Positions 33,799-42,289 of a DNA stretch of 64,000 nucleotides are shown here, piece after piece. The translations under genes were made by a program, and so were the position numbers. Under the pieces are notes generated by a model. That model did no database searches, had not been told where the DNA came from, and saw only the letters and a program-made list of their open reading frames with translations. Numbering within the stretch: the first letter of the stretch is position 1; each line of letters begins with the position of its first letter. Source of the stretch: Mesorhizobium sp. B2-3-4 (GTDB lineage Bacteria; Pseudomonadota; Alphaproteobacteria; Rhizobiales; Rhizobiaceae); NCBI RefSeq assembly GCF_006442315.1, contig NZ_VFVY01000011.1:144510-208509 (forward strand), read 5' to 3'.

Positions 33799-35478
33799 AT
33801 GTCGGTCACGGGTGCGGGTCATAGTGCGGATCTGGTCGTCCTCAACGGTCGTGTGCTGACCATGGACGATGACAATCCCGCCGCCGAGGCCGTTGCCGTC
33901 AAGGACGGCGCCATCATCGCCACCGGCAGTCGTGCCGCCATCGAGCAGTTCAGGGGACCGGCCACAAAAGTCATCGACGCCAAGGGCGGATCGGTTCTGC
34001 CGGGCTTCATCGAGGCCCATATGCATCTGTTTTCGGGTGCTGCCGAGCTTGCCCATCTGCAACTGGCCGGCGTGCACGGCTTCGAGGCGCTGCAGAAGGC
34101 GATCCGCGACTATGCCGAGACGCGCCCCGAGGCTCGGATGCTGGTCGGGCAAGGCGTCGACTATACCGTGCTCGACGACGAGCGGGTGACGCGTCATCAT
34201 CTCGATGCGATCCTGCCGGACCGGCCTTTCGTCATGGCCGCTCCAGACCACCACACGATGTGGGCCAACACCAAGGCGCTCGAACTGGGAGGCATTCTGC
34301 AGGGGCGGGAGCTCGGGCCGGGCAATGAGATCGTCATGGGCGAGGACGGCCTGGCGGCCGGCGAATTGCGCGAAGGCGAGGCGTTCGGCCCGGTGCTCGA
34401 TCTTGCCGGCGAAAGCCGCGTGCGGCTGGGACTGGCGACCGGCGGCGAGCCGGATCCGATGCCGACAGCTGAAGAACGCGCCTTCGACCGCGACATCATG
34501 CGGCGCGGGCTTGCCTGGTGCGCGCGCCATGGCATCACCTCGATCCAGAACATGGACGGCAACCTTTACCAGCTCGAACTGCTGGCCGAGATCGAGGCCG
34601 AGGAAGGGCTGCCCTGCCGCGTGCAGATCCCGTTCCACTACAAGAATTTCATGACGCTCGACATGCTCGACAAGGCATCCGTCATGACTGAGCGCTATGA
34701 CAGCGAGTGGCTGTCATCGGGCATGGTCAAGGTGTTCTATGACGGGGTGCTCGATTCCTGGACGGCGGTCATGATCGAACCCTATGCCGATCGTCCGGAC
34801 TGGGTCGGCGAGCCGCTGTTCACGCCGCAACAGTTCATCGATCTGGCGGTGGCCATCGACAAGCGCGGGCTGCAGATCGCGGTGCATTCGATCGGCGATG
34901 GCGCGGTGCGCGCCGTGCTCGATGGCTACGAGGCGGCGCAGAAGGCCAATGGCAAGCGTGACAGCCGGCATCGCGTCGAACATATCGAGGTCACCACCGA
35001 TGTGGATGTGCCGCGTTTCGCCGAACTTGGCGTCATCGCTTCCATGCAGCCGCCGCATCCGCCCGGCGCCATGGATTTCCCGCTGGAGCCGACCGTGTCG
35101 CGCATCGGACCGGCGCGCTGGCCGCTGAGCTACGCGTGGCGCACCCTCAAGGACGCCGGCGCGCATGTCGTTTTCGCGTCGGACTGGCCGGTGTCTCCGA
35201 TCGACCCGATCCTGGGCATTCAGGCGGCAATGCTGCGCAAACCCTGGGCAGAAAGCGATCCCGACCAGAGCTTTTCGCTGCATGAATCGATCGCCGCCTA
35301 CACGGTCGAGGGCGCCTATGCCGAGTTCGCCGAGCACCGCAAGGGCATGCTGAAATCGGGCTATATGGCGGATCTGGTGGTGCTGTCGGCCGATATCGAG
35401 AAGACGGCCCCGGCCGATCTGCACAAAGTGCGACCGGTGACAACGATCTGCGGCGGCAAGGTCACCTATCAGGCCTGA
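33799..35478 (+). CDS. YtcJ-type metal-dependent amidohydrolase
   Basis: 559 residues from the ATG at 33799 with GGAG 5 nt upstream; 29 further codons in frame upstream look non-coding. N-terminal DLVVLNGRVLTMDDDNPAAEAVAVKDGAIIATG and metal motif HMH at residues 74-76 (LPGFIEAHMH), then IAVHSIGDGAVRAVLDGYE and FASDWPVSPIDPILGIQAAML, mark the amidohydrolase-3 subgroup. Members hydrolyse amides such as N-acyl or formyl compounds. Context suggests action on an imported amine derivative. Confidence 0.9.
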   Translation: MSVTGAGHSADLVVLNGRVLTMDDDNPAAEAVAVKDGAIIATGSRAAIEQFRGPATKVIDAKGGSVLPGFIEAHMHLFSGAAELAHLQLAGVHGFEALQKAIRDYAETRPEARMLVGQGVDYTVLDDERVTRHHLDAILPDRPFVMAAPDHHTMWANTKALELGGILQGRELGPGNEIVMGEDGLAAGELREGEAFGPVLDLAGESRVRLGLATGGEPDPMPTAEERAFDRDIMRRGLAWCARHGITSIQNMDGNLYQLELLAEIEAEEGLPCRVQIPFHYKNFMTLDMLDKASVMTERYDSEWLSSGMVKVFYDGVLDSWTAVMIEPYADRPDWVGEPLFTPQQFIDLAVAIDKRGLQIAVHSIGDGAVRAVLDGYEAAQKANGKRDSRHRVEHIEVTTDVDVPRFAELGVIASMQPPHPPGAMDFPLEPTVSRIGPARWPLSYAWRTLKDAGAHVVFASDWPVSPIDPILGIQAAMLRKPWAESDPDQSFSLHESIAAYTVEGAYAEFAEHRKGMLKSGYMADLVVLSADIEKTAPADLHKVRPVTTICGGKVTYQA

Positions 35479-35481
35479 CAT

Positions 35482-35497
35482 TGGCATGCGGCTTGCT
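35482..35497 (+). promoter_or_regulatory. Sigma-54 (RpoN) promoter of the ABC transporter operon
   Basis: TGGCATGCGGCTTGCT matches the full -24/-12 consensus TGGCAYRNNNNTTGCW at every defined position, with GG and GC exactly 10 nt apart. It lies 122 nt before the transporter ATPase start in an otherwise non-coding gap. Confidence 0.75.
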
Positions 35498-35618
35498 AGC
35501 CGAATGACTGACTGAACTGTGATTCAATGCCGGGCTTGCCAACCTACCGGCCATGTGGTCACATCCAACATGGGAAGAGCTCCGCCAGCAAGAGCGGGGT
35601 CAACAGTGAGGCTTAATC

Positions 35619-36713
35619 GTGCCGGACAAACCGGATCGGAATGCGATTGAAGTAGTAAACGTCAGCAAAATTTTCGGATCGGGTGAGGGGCAGGTGGCTG
35701 CCCTCGACAAGGTCTCGGTATCGATCCGCGAGAACGAGTTCTTCACCCTTCTGGGACCGTCCGGCTGCGGCAAGACCACCTTGCTGCGGCTGATCGCCGG
35801 TTTCGACTTTCCAACCGCCGGCGAAATCCTGCTCTACGGCCAGGATATCGCGCCCTTGCCGCCCTTCAAGCGGCCGGTCAACACCGTCTTCCAGTCCTAC
35901 GCGCTGTTCCCGCACATGACTGTCGCCGACAATATCGGCTTTGGCCTGGAAATGCTGGGCAAGCCCAAGGCCGAGATCAAGGCGCGCGTCGCCGAGATGC
36001 TGAAGCTGGTCAAGATGGAGGCGCTGGCAGGCCGCCGCACCGGCCAGATTTCCGGTGGCCAGCAGCAGCGCGTGGCGCTGGCCCGGGCGCTGGCGCCGCA
36101 GCCGAAAGTGCTGTTGCTCGACGAACCGCTGTCGGCGCTCGACTACAAGCTGCGCAAGGAGATGCAGATCGAACTGAAGCGGCTGCAGAACGAGACCGGC
36201 ATTACCTTCATCTTCGTCACCCATGACCAGGAAGAAGCGCTGACCATGTCGGACCGCATCGCGGTCATGTCGTCGGGCAAGATCCTGCAGGTCGGCTCGC
36301 CCTGGGACATCTACGACAAGCCGGCGGAACGCTTTGTCGCCGACTTCATCGGCGAAACCAATTTCCTTACCGCGGCCATTTCAGATGTCGGCAACGGCAA
36401 GGCGCGGGCGACGCTCAAATCCGGTGCCACCATCGAGGCCACCGTCGCCGAAGGCTTCCAGCCCAAGGACAACGCCACGGTGGTGGTGCGGCCCGAGCAT
36501 GCCAAGCTGACCAAGGACAAGGGCGACTTGTCCGGCACGGTCGAGAACATCGTCTATTTCGGCACCGATACCCATATCCATGTCCGCCTCGACAGCGGCG
36601 AAGCCTTCACCGTGCGCCAGCAGAATACGCGCAGCGCCGGCTTCGGCTTCGAGCGCGACGACAAGGTCGGCATCCTGATCGGCAATGATGCCGCGCAAGT
36701 GCTGAGGGACTGA
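35619..36713 (+). CDS. Spermidine/putrescine-type ABC transporter ATP-binding protein
   Basis: 364 residues, GTG start with GAGG 7 nt upstream. Walker A GPSGCGKT at 46-53, Q-loop VFQSYALFPH, signature ISGGQQQRVALARAL, Walker B VLLLDEPLSALD, and a C-terminal TOBE domain (VVVRPEHAKL). It powers the importer encoded by the next three genes. The PotA assignment follows from overall order (ATPase, two permeases, binding protein). The substrate is predicted only: a polyamine or related amine. Confidence 0.93.
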   Translation: MPDKPDRNAIEVVNVSKIFGSGEGQVAALDKVSVSIRENEFFTLLGPSGCGKTTLLRLIAGFDFPTAGEILLYGQDIAPLPPFKRPVNTVFQSYALFPHMTVADNIGFGLEMLGKPKAEIKARVAEMLKLVKMEALAGRRTGQISGGQQQRVALARALAPQPKVLLLDEPLSALDYKLRKEMQIELKRLQNETGITFIFVTHDQEEALTMSDRIAVMSSGKILQVGSPWDIYDKPAERFVADFIGETNFLTAAISDVGNGKARATLKSGATIEATVAEGFQPKDNATVVVRPEHAKLTKDKGDLSGTVENIVYFGTDTHIHVRLDSGEAFTVRQQNTRSAGFGFERDDKVGILIGNDAAQVLRD

Positions 36714-37633
36714 TGGCCACCGCTGAAGAAGTCGCCAAGGCAGCGGAGCGGCGCGAGGTCCGCGACCGCTGGCTTTTGTCCGCTCCGGCTTTGCTGGTCA
36801 TTCTGCTCGCCGCGACCGGCCCGCTGCTGATCGTGGTCGTCTATTCGTTCCTGGCGCCGGGTCCCTATGGCGACGTGAAGTGGCAGTTTTCGTCCGACGC
36901 CTGGACGTCGGTGTTCCTGGAGCGCGACATTTTCGACGATACGCTGTCGCTCGCGGCAGCGCATGTCACCATCTTCCTGCGTTCGATCAAGCTTGCGGCG
37001 GTGACGACGCTTGCCACTTTGGCGCTCGGTTTTCCGACCGCCTATTTCATGGCGACGCGCAGCGAAAAGACTAGGGATCTCTGGCTGTTCCTGATCACCA
37101 TCCCGTTCTGGACCAATCTTCTGATCCGCACCTTCGCCGTGCTGCAGATCATCCGCAACGAAGGCATCATCAACACGATCCTGCTGAAGCTCGGCATCGT
37201 CTCGGCACCGGTCCAGATCCTCTACACCGACACGGCGATCCTGATCGGCATGGCTTATGTCTATCTGCCGCTGATGGTGCTGCCGATCTATGCCAGCATG
37301 GAGAAACTCGACTTCCGTCTCGTCGAGGCGGGTTACGATCTCTATGCGACACGCTTCAAGGTGCTGTGGAAGATCATTTTTCCGCTGGTCAAGCCCGGCG
37401 TCATCGCCGGCTCCATCCTGGTCTTCATTCCCGCGCTTGGCGCCTATGTGACGCCGAGCATACTGGGCGGCGGCAAGAACATGATGCTCTCAAACCTGAT
37501 CGAATTGCAGTTCGGGCAGGGCCGCAACTGGCCACTGGGATCGGCGCTGTCGATCACGGTGATGATCATCGTCATGGTGGCGCTGCTTGCCTATGTCCGC
37601 AACGCCGGCAAGTCGGGGGTGCGGCATGGCTAG
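36713..37633 (+). CDS. Spermidine/putrescine-type ABC transporter permease (PotB-like)
   Basis: 306 residues, start overlapping the ATPase stop by 1 nt. About six membrane segments, with the EAA loop EAGYDLYATRFKVLWKIIFPLVKPG that contacts the ATPase. FPTAYFMATRSEKTRDLWLFLITIPFWTNLLIRTFA is typical of PotB. Confidence 0.92.
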   Translation: MATAEEVAKAAERREVRDRWLLSAPALLVILLAATGPLLIVVVYSFLAPGPYGDVKWQFSSDAWTSVFLERDIFDDTLSLAAAHVTIFLRSIKLAAVTTLATLALGFPTAYFMATRSEKTRDLWLFLITIPFWTNLLIRTFAVLQIIRNEGIINTILLKLGIVSAPVQILYTDTAILIGMAYVYLPLMVLPIYASMEKLDFRLVEAGYDLYATRFKVLWKIIFPLVKPGVIAGSILVFIPALGAYVTPSILGGGKNMMLSNLIELQFGQGRNWPLGSALSITVMIIVMVALLAYVRNAGKSGVRHG

Positions 37634-38426
37634 CAACTTCTCCATCAAGCACCAGCCGGGCTTCACGGCGATCGCCGCGACCTGCTTCGTGGTGCTCTAC
37701 CTGCCGATCATCGTGCTGGTCATCTATGCCTTCAACGCGGCCACCTCGACATCCGAATGGGGCGGCTTTTCGCTGAAATGGTTCCAGTCGGCCTACCAGA
37801 ACACGCAAGTCATCGATGCCACGCTGCGCTCGTTCCAGATCGGCGCCATCGCCGCGGTGCTGTCGACAATTTTCGCCACCATGGCGGCGCTGGCCACCAC
37901 ACGCACCGCCTCCTATCCCGGGCTCACCTTCAAATACGCGGCGATCAACCAGCCGCTGATGGTGCCCGAAATCGTCACCGCCGTGGCGCTGTTGATCTTC
38001 TTCTCGCGCATCAAGATATTCACCGGCTATTCGGGCCTGGGTTACCTGATCGCGGCGCATACGGCGTTCTGCATTCCGTTCGCCTACCTGCCGATCCGGG
38101 CGCGGCTGGAGAACATGGACCTGACGCTGGAACGCGCAGCGGCAGACCTCTATGCGACGCCGTGGAAGACCTTCCGCCGCATCACGCTGCCGCTCTTGTG
38201 GCCCGGAATTCTGGCCGGATTGATGCTGGCCTTCGTCATCTCGCTCGATGACGTTGTCATCACCGAGTTCGTCAAATCGGGCGGCCAGGATACGCTGCCC
38301 ACCTACATGCTCGGCCAGATCCGCCGCGGCATAACACCCGAGATCAACGCGATATCGACCGCTTTCCTGCTGCTTTCGGTCGCGATCGTCACGTTGTTTT
38401 TCTTCGTCAGCAGGAAACGAGACTGA
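37626..38426 (+). CDS. Spermidine/putrescine-type ABC transporter permease (PotC-like)
   Basis: 266 residues from the ATG at 37626, which overlaps the previous gene by 8 nt; an upstream in-frame ATG lies inside that gene. Six membrane segments and the EAA loop ERAAADLYATPWKTFRRITLPLLWPG, followed by SLDDVVITEFVKS, all PotC-like. Confidence 0.92.
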   Translation: MASNFSIKHQPGFTAIAATCFVVLYLPIIVLVIYAFNAATSTSEWGGFSLKWFQSAYQNTQVIDATLRSFQIGAIAAVLSTIFATMAALATTRTASYPGLTFKYAAINQPLMVPEIVTAVALLIFFSRIKIFTGYSGLGYLIAAHTAFCIPFAYLPIRARLENMDLTLERAAADLYATPWKTFRRITLPLLWPGILAGLMLAFVISLDDVVITEFVKSGGQDTLPTYMLGQIRRGITPEINAISTAFLLLSVAIVTLFFFVSRKRD

Positions 38427-38449
38427 AACCGATAATGGGAGTTAGAACG

Positions 38450-39484
38450 ATGAACTGGAAGACAACCGCGAGCGCCATGGGGTTGGCGCTGCTCGCTTCG
38501 ACGGGCCTCGCGCGCGCCGACGGCGTGCTCAACATCTACAATTGGGGCAACTACACCAGCCCCGACGTGATCAAGAAGTTCGAAGCCAAATACAACGTCA
38601 AGGTCACGATCACCGACTATGATTCCAACGATACGGCGCTCGCCAAGGTCCGCCAGGGCGGCACCGGTTTCGACATCGCCGTGCCTTCGCAGACCTACGT
38701 GCCGATCTGGATCAAGGAAGGCCTGATCCAGGAAACCGATCCCGGCAAGATGGAGAACGCCAAGAACATCGCGCCCGAATGGGCCAATCCCGACTTCGAT
38801 CCCGGCCGCAAATACACCGTTCCGTGGGCCTGGGGCACGATCGGCGTGGTCGTCAATACCGATGCGTATAAAGGCCCGGCCAACACTTGGGGCATCATCT
38901 TCAACACGCCGGACGAGCTGAAGGGCAAGGTCAACGTCGTGCCGGAGATGGGCGACGTGATGTTCGCCGCGATCAAGTATGTCGGCGGCCAGCAGTGCAC
39001 AGACGACAAGGCGGTGCTGAAGAAGGTGCGCGACCTCCTGGTGGCGGCCAAGCCGAACTGGATCGCCATGGAATACAACACCATCGAGAAGATGGGCGCC
39101 GGCGACTTCAAGGCAACCAGTGACTGGAACGGCTCGGCGCTGCGCCAGCGCCTGGCCAACCCGGCCATCCACTTCAACTATCCGAAGGAAGGCTATGGCC
39201 TTTGGAGCGACAACGTCGTCGTCCTGAAGGAGGCTAAGAACGTCGAGAACGCCAAGCTGTTCCAGAACTTCATCATGGATCCGGAAAACGCCGCGGGCCT
39301 TTCTGCCTTCCACCGTTACGCCAATGCCATCACCGGTTCGGACAAGTACATGCCGGCCGACATGAAGGATGCTCCGGAAGTCGTCATCCCCGCAGACGCC
39401 AAGCCGCTTGGCGAACTGCAGCAGATGTGCGCGCCGGAGACGCAGGAACTCTACACCAAGATCTGGACCGAACTGCAGAAGTAA
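38450..39484 (+). CDS. Polyamine-type periplasmic binding protein (PotD/PotF-like)
   Basis: 344 residues from the ATG at 38450, GGGAG 8 nt upstream. Signal peptide ends near GLARA. The mature start DGVLNIYNWGNYTSPDVIKKFEAKYNVKVTITDYDSNDTALAKVRQGG is the PotD/PotF signature. It delivers substrate to the permease pair. A strong terminator follows. Confidence 0.93.
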   Translation: MNWKTTASAMGLALLASTGLARADGVLNIYNWGNYTSPDVIKKFEAKYNVKVTITDYDSNDTALAKVRQGGTGFDIAVPSQTYVPIWIKEGLIQETDPGKMENAKNIAPEWANPDFDPGRKYTVPWAWGTIGVVVNTDAYKGPANTWGIIFNTPDELKGKVNVVPEMGDVMFAAIKYVGGQQCTDDKAVLKKVRDLLVAAKPNWIAMEYNTIEKMGAGDFKATSDWNGSALRQRLANPAIHFNYPKEGYGLWSDNVVVLKEAKNVENAKLFQNFIMDPENAAGLSAFHRYANAITGSDKYMPADMKDAPEVVIPADAKPLGELQQMCAPETQELYTKIWTELQK

Positions 39485-39499
39485 CGGCAGACATGAGTT

Positions 39500-39535
39500 G
39501 GCCCGGCGGCATCCGCTGCCGGGCCTTTTTCTTTA
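39500..39535 (+). terminator. Rho-independent terminator after ABC operon
   Basis: GGCCCGGC (39500-39507) pairs with GCCGGGCC (39518-39525), followed by TTTTTCTTT. It lies 15 nt after the binding-protein stop and ends the transporter operon. The next gene starts within 15 nt, so some read-through is possible. Confidence 0.88.
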
Positions 39536-39549
39536 TGGGAATGGCTTCC

Positions 39550-40746
39550 ATGGACTCCTATCGCAACAGCGATCCGCGGCCGCCGATCATGCAGGGCTCG
39601 CCGCCCGCCATGGTGCCGCCGAGGCTCGACTGGGACAGGCCGCCGTGGAACCGCTGGGCCTTCCAGCACATCCGCGAATTCCTGCCAACAGCGCAAGTGT
39701 GGCGCGGCAATGGCCACCGCCACCGACTCGAACGCGCCGAGGTCGATCTCGACGGGCTGGCGGTCGAAGACAGCGAAGGCAGGGCTTCGACGCTCGCCGG
39801 GCTGCTGGACGAGACCTACACCGATGGTTTCCTCGTGCTCAAGGACGGCAAGGTTGCCTATGAGCGCTATTTCAACGGCATGGACGAGCGCACGCTGCAT
39901 CTGTCGCAGTCGATGGCGAAATCGGTCACCGGCACGGTGTTCGGCATTCTGGCCGGGCGCGGCCTGATCGATCCGGCGAGGCCGGTCACCGACTATCTGC
40001 CGGAGCTTGGCGCCACCGGCTGGGCCGGGGCGAGCGTCCAGCACGTGCTCGACATGACGACCGGCGTGCGTTTTTCCGAGGAATATGTCGACCGCTATTC
40101 CGACATCGGCCAAGTCGATGTCGCCACGGGCTGGAAGCCGGTTCCGCCGGGCAGTGATCCAAATTTCCGTTGGCCTTCGCACATGTTCGAGCTGATCCTG
40201 GGCCTGAAGGACACCGTGCGTGCGCATGGGGCGAAGTTCGAATACCGCTCGATCGAGACCGACGTGCTCGCCTTCATCATGGAACGGGCGACCGGTAAAA
40301 GGCTGGCGCAACTGGTGTCGGAGGAACTCTGGCAAAAGCTCGGCGCCGACGAAAGCGCCTGCTTCACCGTCGACAGCGCCGGTTATGCGCTGGCCGATGG
40401 CGGCTTCAACGCGACGCTGCGCGACTATGCCCGCTTCGGCCAGTTGATCCTCGACAATGGCGGCGGCATCGTGCCGCCCGACTGGATCGAGGCGACGCGC
40501 AACGGCAGGCATGGTCCCGATTTCAGCGCCAGCATGCCGGAAGGCAGCTATCGCAACCAGTTCTGGATCGAGAACCCGCGTTCGCGCGCGCTGATGTGCC
40601 GGGGCGTGTTCGGGCAGATGATCCACATCGACTGGACCACGGGAGTGGTCGTGGTGAAGCTGTCGACCTGGCCGGATTTCAACAACATCGCCTATTCCGT
40701 GGCAACGCTGAAGGCCGTGCACGCCATAGCCGCCGCGCTGGCCTGA
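39550..40746 (+). CDS. SxxK serine hydrolase (beta-lactamase family) 1
   Basis: 398 residues from the ATG at 39550; ATGs at 39541 and 39535 are also in frame, and a GGGA lies 9 nt before 39550. Nucleophile motif SMAK at Ser121-Lys124 (LHLSQSMAKSVTG), and further RYSDIGQVD... and GGGIVPPDWIEATR segments of the class C beta-lactamase/esterase fold. There is no signal peptide, so the enzyme is cytoplasmic and probably an amidase or esterase rather than a drug-resistance enzyme. It follows the ABC operon and may act on the imported compound. Confidence 0.85.
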   Translation: MDSYRNSDPRPPIMQGSPPAMVPPRLDWDRPPWNRWAFQHIREFLPTAQVWRGNGHRHRLERAEVDLDGLAVEDSEGRASTLAGLLDETYTDGFLVLKDGKVAYERYFNGMDERTLHLSQSMAKSVTGTVFGILAGRGLIDPARPVTDYLPELGATGWAGASVQHVLDMTTGVRFSEEYVDRYSDIGQVDVATGWKPVPPGSDPNFRWPSHMFELILGLKDTVRAHGAKFEYRSIETDVLAFIMERATGKRLAQLVSEELWQKLGADESACFTVDSAGYALADGGFNATLRDYARFGQLILDNGGGIVPPDWIEATRNGRHGPDFSASMPEGSYRNQFWIENPRSRALMCRGVFGQMIHIDWTTGVVVVKLSTWPDFNNIAYSVATLKAVHAIAAALA

Positions 40747-40778
40747 GCTTCAACGACAATGGACTGGAAGGAAACGCC

Positions 40779-41960
40779 ATGACCGGCAAGACCGCGTTCG
40801 AGACCCGATACGGATTCCGCCGCAACGAGGTGCTGCTCGGCAACTGGCGCGTGGCCCCGTTCAACCGGTGGTCGTTCCAGAATCTCGGCGAACTGGTGCC
40901 GACTGCCCGCGTAACGGCGGCGCCGGCGGGTGTCGAGGCACCGATGCGTGACATCAGCGGCCTGCTTGGCGAAAAGGTCACGGTCGCGAGCGCGCCAGAG
41001 ACGGTGGCCGAATTTCTCCTGCGCTCCAGCACCGACGCGCTGACGGTGATGAAGGGCGGCAAGATCATTGGCGACTGGTTCGCGCCGCATATGGATTTCG
41101 GCGCGCGCCACATCATCTTCTCGATCAGCAAGTCAGTGACCGCTATCATTGCCGGCATACTGGAAGGCGAGGGGGTGTTCGACCCGGAAGCGCCGGTGAC
41201 GCGCTACATTCCCGAGGCGAAAGGCTCGGCCTATGGCGACGCCAGCGCCCGGCACGTGCTCGACATGAGCGTCAGCCTCGATTTCGAGGAGGCCTATCTC
41301 GATCCCGAAAGCGCCTTTGCCCGCTATCGCCGCGCGACGCTGTGGAATCCAGGTGGCGGCACGGAAAGCCTGCGCGAGTTCATCCTGACCCTGCAGCGGC
41401 TTGCCGAGCCGCATGGCCAGACCTTCCGCTACCGCTCGCCCAATTCCGATCTGCTCGGCCTGCTGCTCGAACGCGCCTCGGGCCAGCGCTTCCCGGACCT
41501 GATGCGCGAAAAACTCTGGCTGCCGCTCGGCGCGGTCAGCGAAGCCTCGATCGGCGTCGACATGGAAGGTACGGCACGCACCGCCGGCGGCATTTCGGTG
41601 ACGCCGCGCGATCTCGCGCGCATCGGCGAGATGATGCGTCAGGACGGCACGGCCAATGGCCGCCGCATCGTGCCCGAGGCCTGGGTGCGCGACACCGTCA
41701 GCACCGGCGGCAGTTCCGAGGCCTGGCAGCGCGGTGCGATGGTGCCGCTGTTTCCGAAAGGCCGCTACCGCAACAAATGGTATCAGACCGGCTTCGAAAA
41801 CGGCGCCTATTGCGGCATCGGCATCCATGGCCAGTGGCTCTATGTCGACCCGAAAACCGAAGTGGTCATCGCCAAGATGTCGTCGCAGCCGGAGCCGGTG
41901 GACGATCCGCTGGATATCGAGATCGTCGCCTTCTTCGAGGCGCTGAGCCGGATGGTCTAA
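40779..41960 (+). CDS. SxxK serine hydrolase (beta-lactamase family) 2
   Basis: 393 residues, AAGGAAA 6 nt before the ATG. Nucleophile SISK at Ser115-Lys118 (IIFSISKSVTAIIAGILEGEGVFDPEAPVTRYIPE). It is paralogous to the preceding gene: shared order NRWxFQ...LVPTA near the N-terminus, ARHVLDM and YRNxW near the C-terminus. It has no signal peptide. The two probably form a catabolic pair; substrate unknown. Confidence 0.85.
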   Translation: MTGKTAFETRYGFRRNEVLLGNWRVAPFNRWSFQNLGELVPTARVTAAPAGVEAPMRDISGLLGEKVTVASAPETVAEFLLRSSTDALTVMKGGKIIGDWFAPHMDFGARHIIFSISKSVTAIIAGILEGEGVFDPEAPVTRYIPEAKGSAYGDASARHVLDMSVSLDFEEAYLDPESAFARYRRATLWNPGGGTESLREFILTLQRLAEPHGQTFRYRSPNSDLLGLLLERASGQRFPDLMREKLWLPLGAVSEASIGVDMEGTARTAGGISVTPRDLARIGEMMRQDGTANGRRIVPEAWVRDTVSTGGSSEAWQRGAMVPLFPKGRYRNKWYQTGFENGAYCGIGIHGQWLYVDPKTEVVIAKMSSQPEPVDDPLDIEIVAFFEALSRMV

Positions 41961-42289
41961 GGCGTGCTGATGTCCAGGTGACGCCGGCTTGCCAACGGCG
42001 GCTGTCTGCACCTCCGGTGCTCACGACGGAATGTCCGCTCCGCTCCGGTTCTCGAAAGCCATCATTCTCGGCTCGGCCTGACCTGAATCTCAAGACAGCC
42101 TGGGCCGTGCCCGAGCGCCAAATAGAGGCGCGCTTTCCTGTGGACCCGACGGCTGGTGGATGCGCGGGTGGTTGGCGGACCGAACGGCTGCGCTTATGGT
42201 CGCCGCTCTTTTCGACAAGAGTGGTTTGACGCAATTCCGGACGGAAAACCGTTTCACACTTTCCTGGAATTGCTTGGAGCAGGAACGAC
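41961..42289. other. Intergenic region before tex
   Basis: 329 nt with no supportable gene. It contains the palindromic repeat listed separately near its 3' end. The rest shows CCGCTCCGGTTCTCG-like wording of the kind common in rhizobial spacers. The tex promoter must lie here. Confidence 0.5.
42231..42273. repeat. Rhizobial palindromic intergenic repeat upstream of tex
   Basis: Perfect 8-bp ends GCAATTCC (42231-42238) and GGAATTGC (42266-42273) enclose the core CGGAAAACCGTTTCACACTT. The core matches that of the element before flhB (24071-24090) except at a few positions, but the flanking arms differ. Confidence 0.75.
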
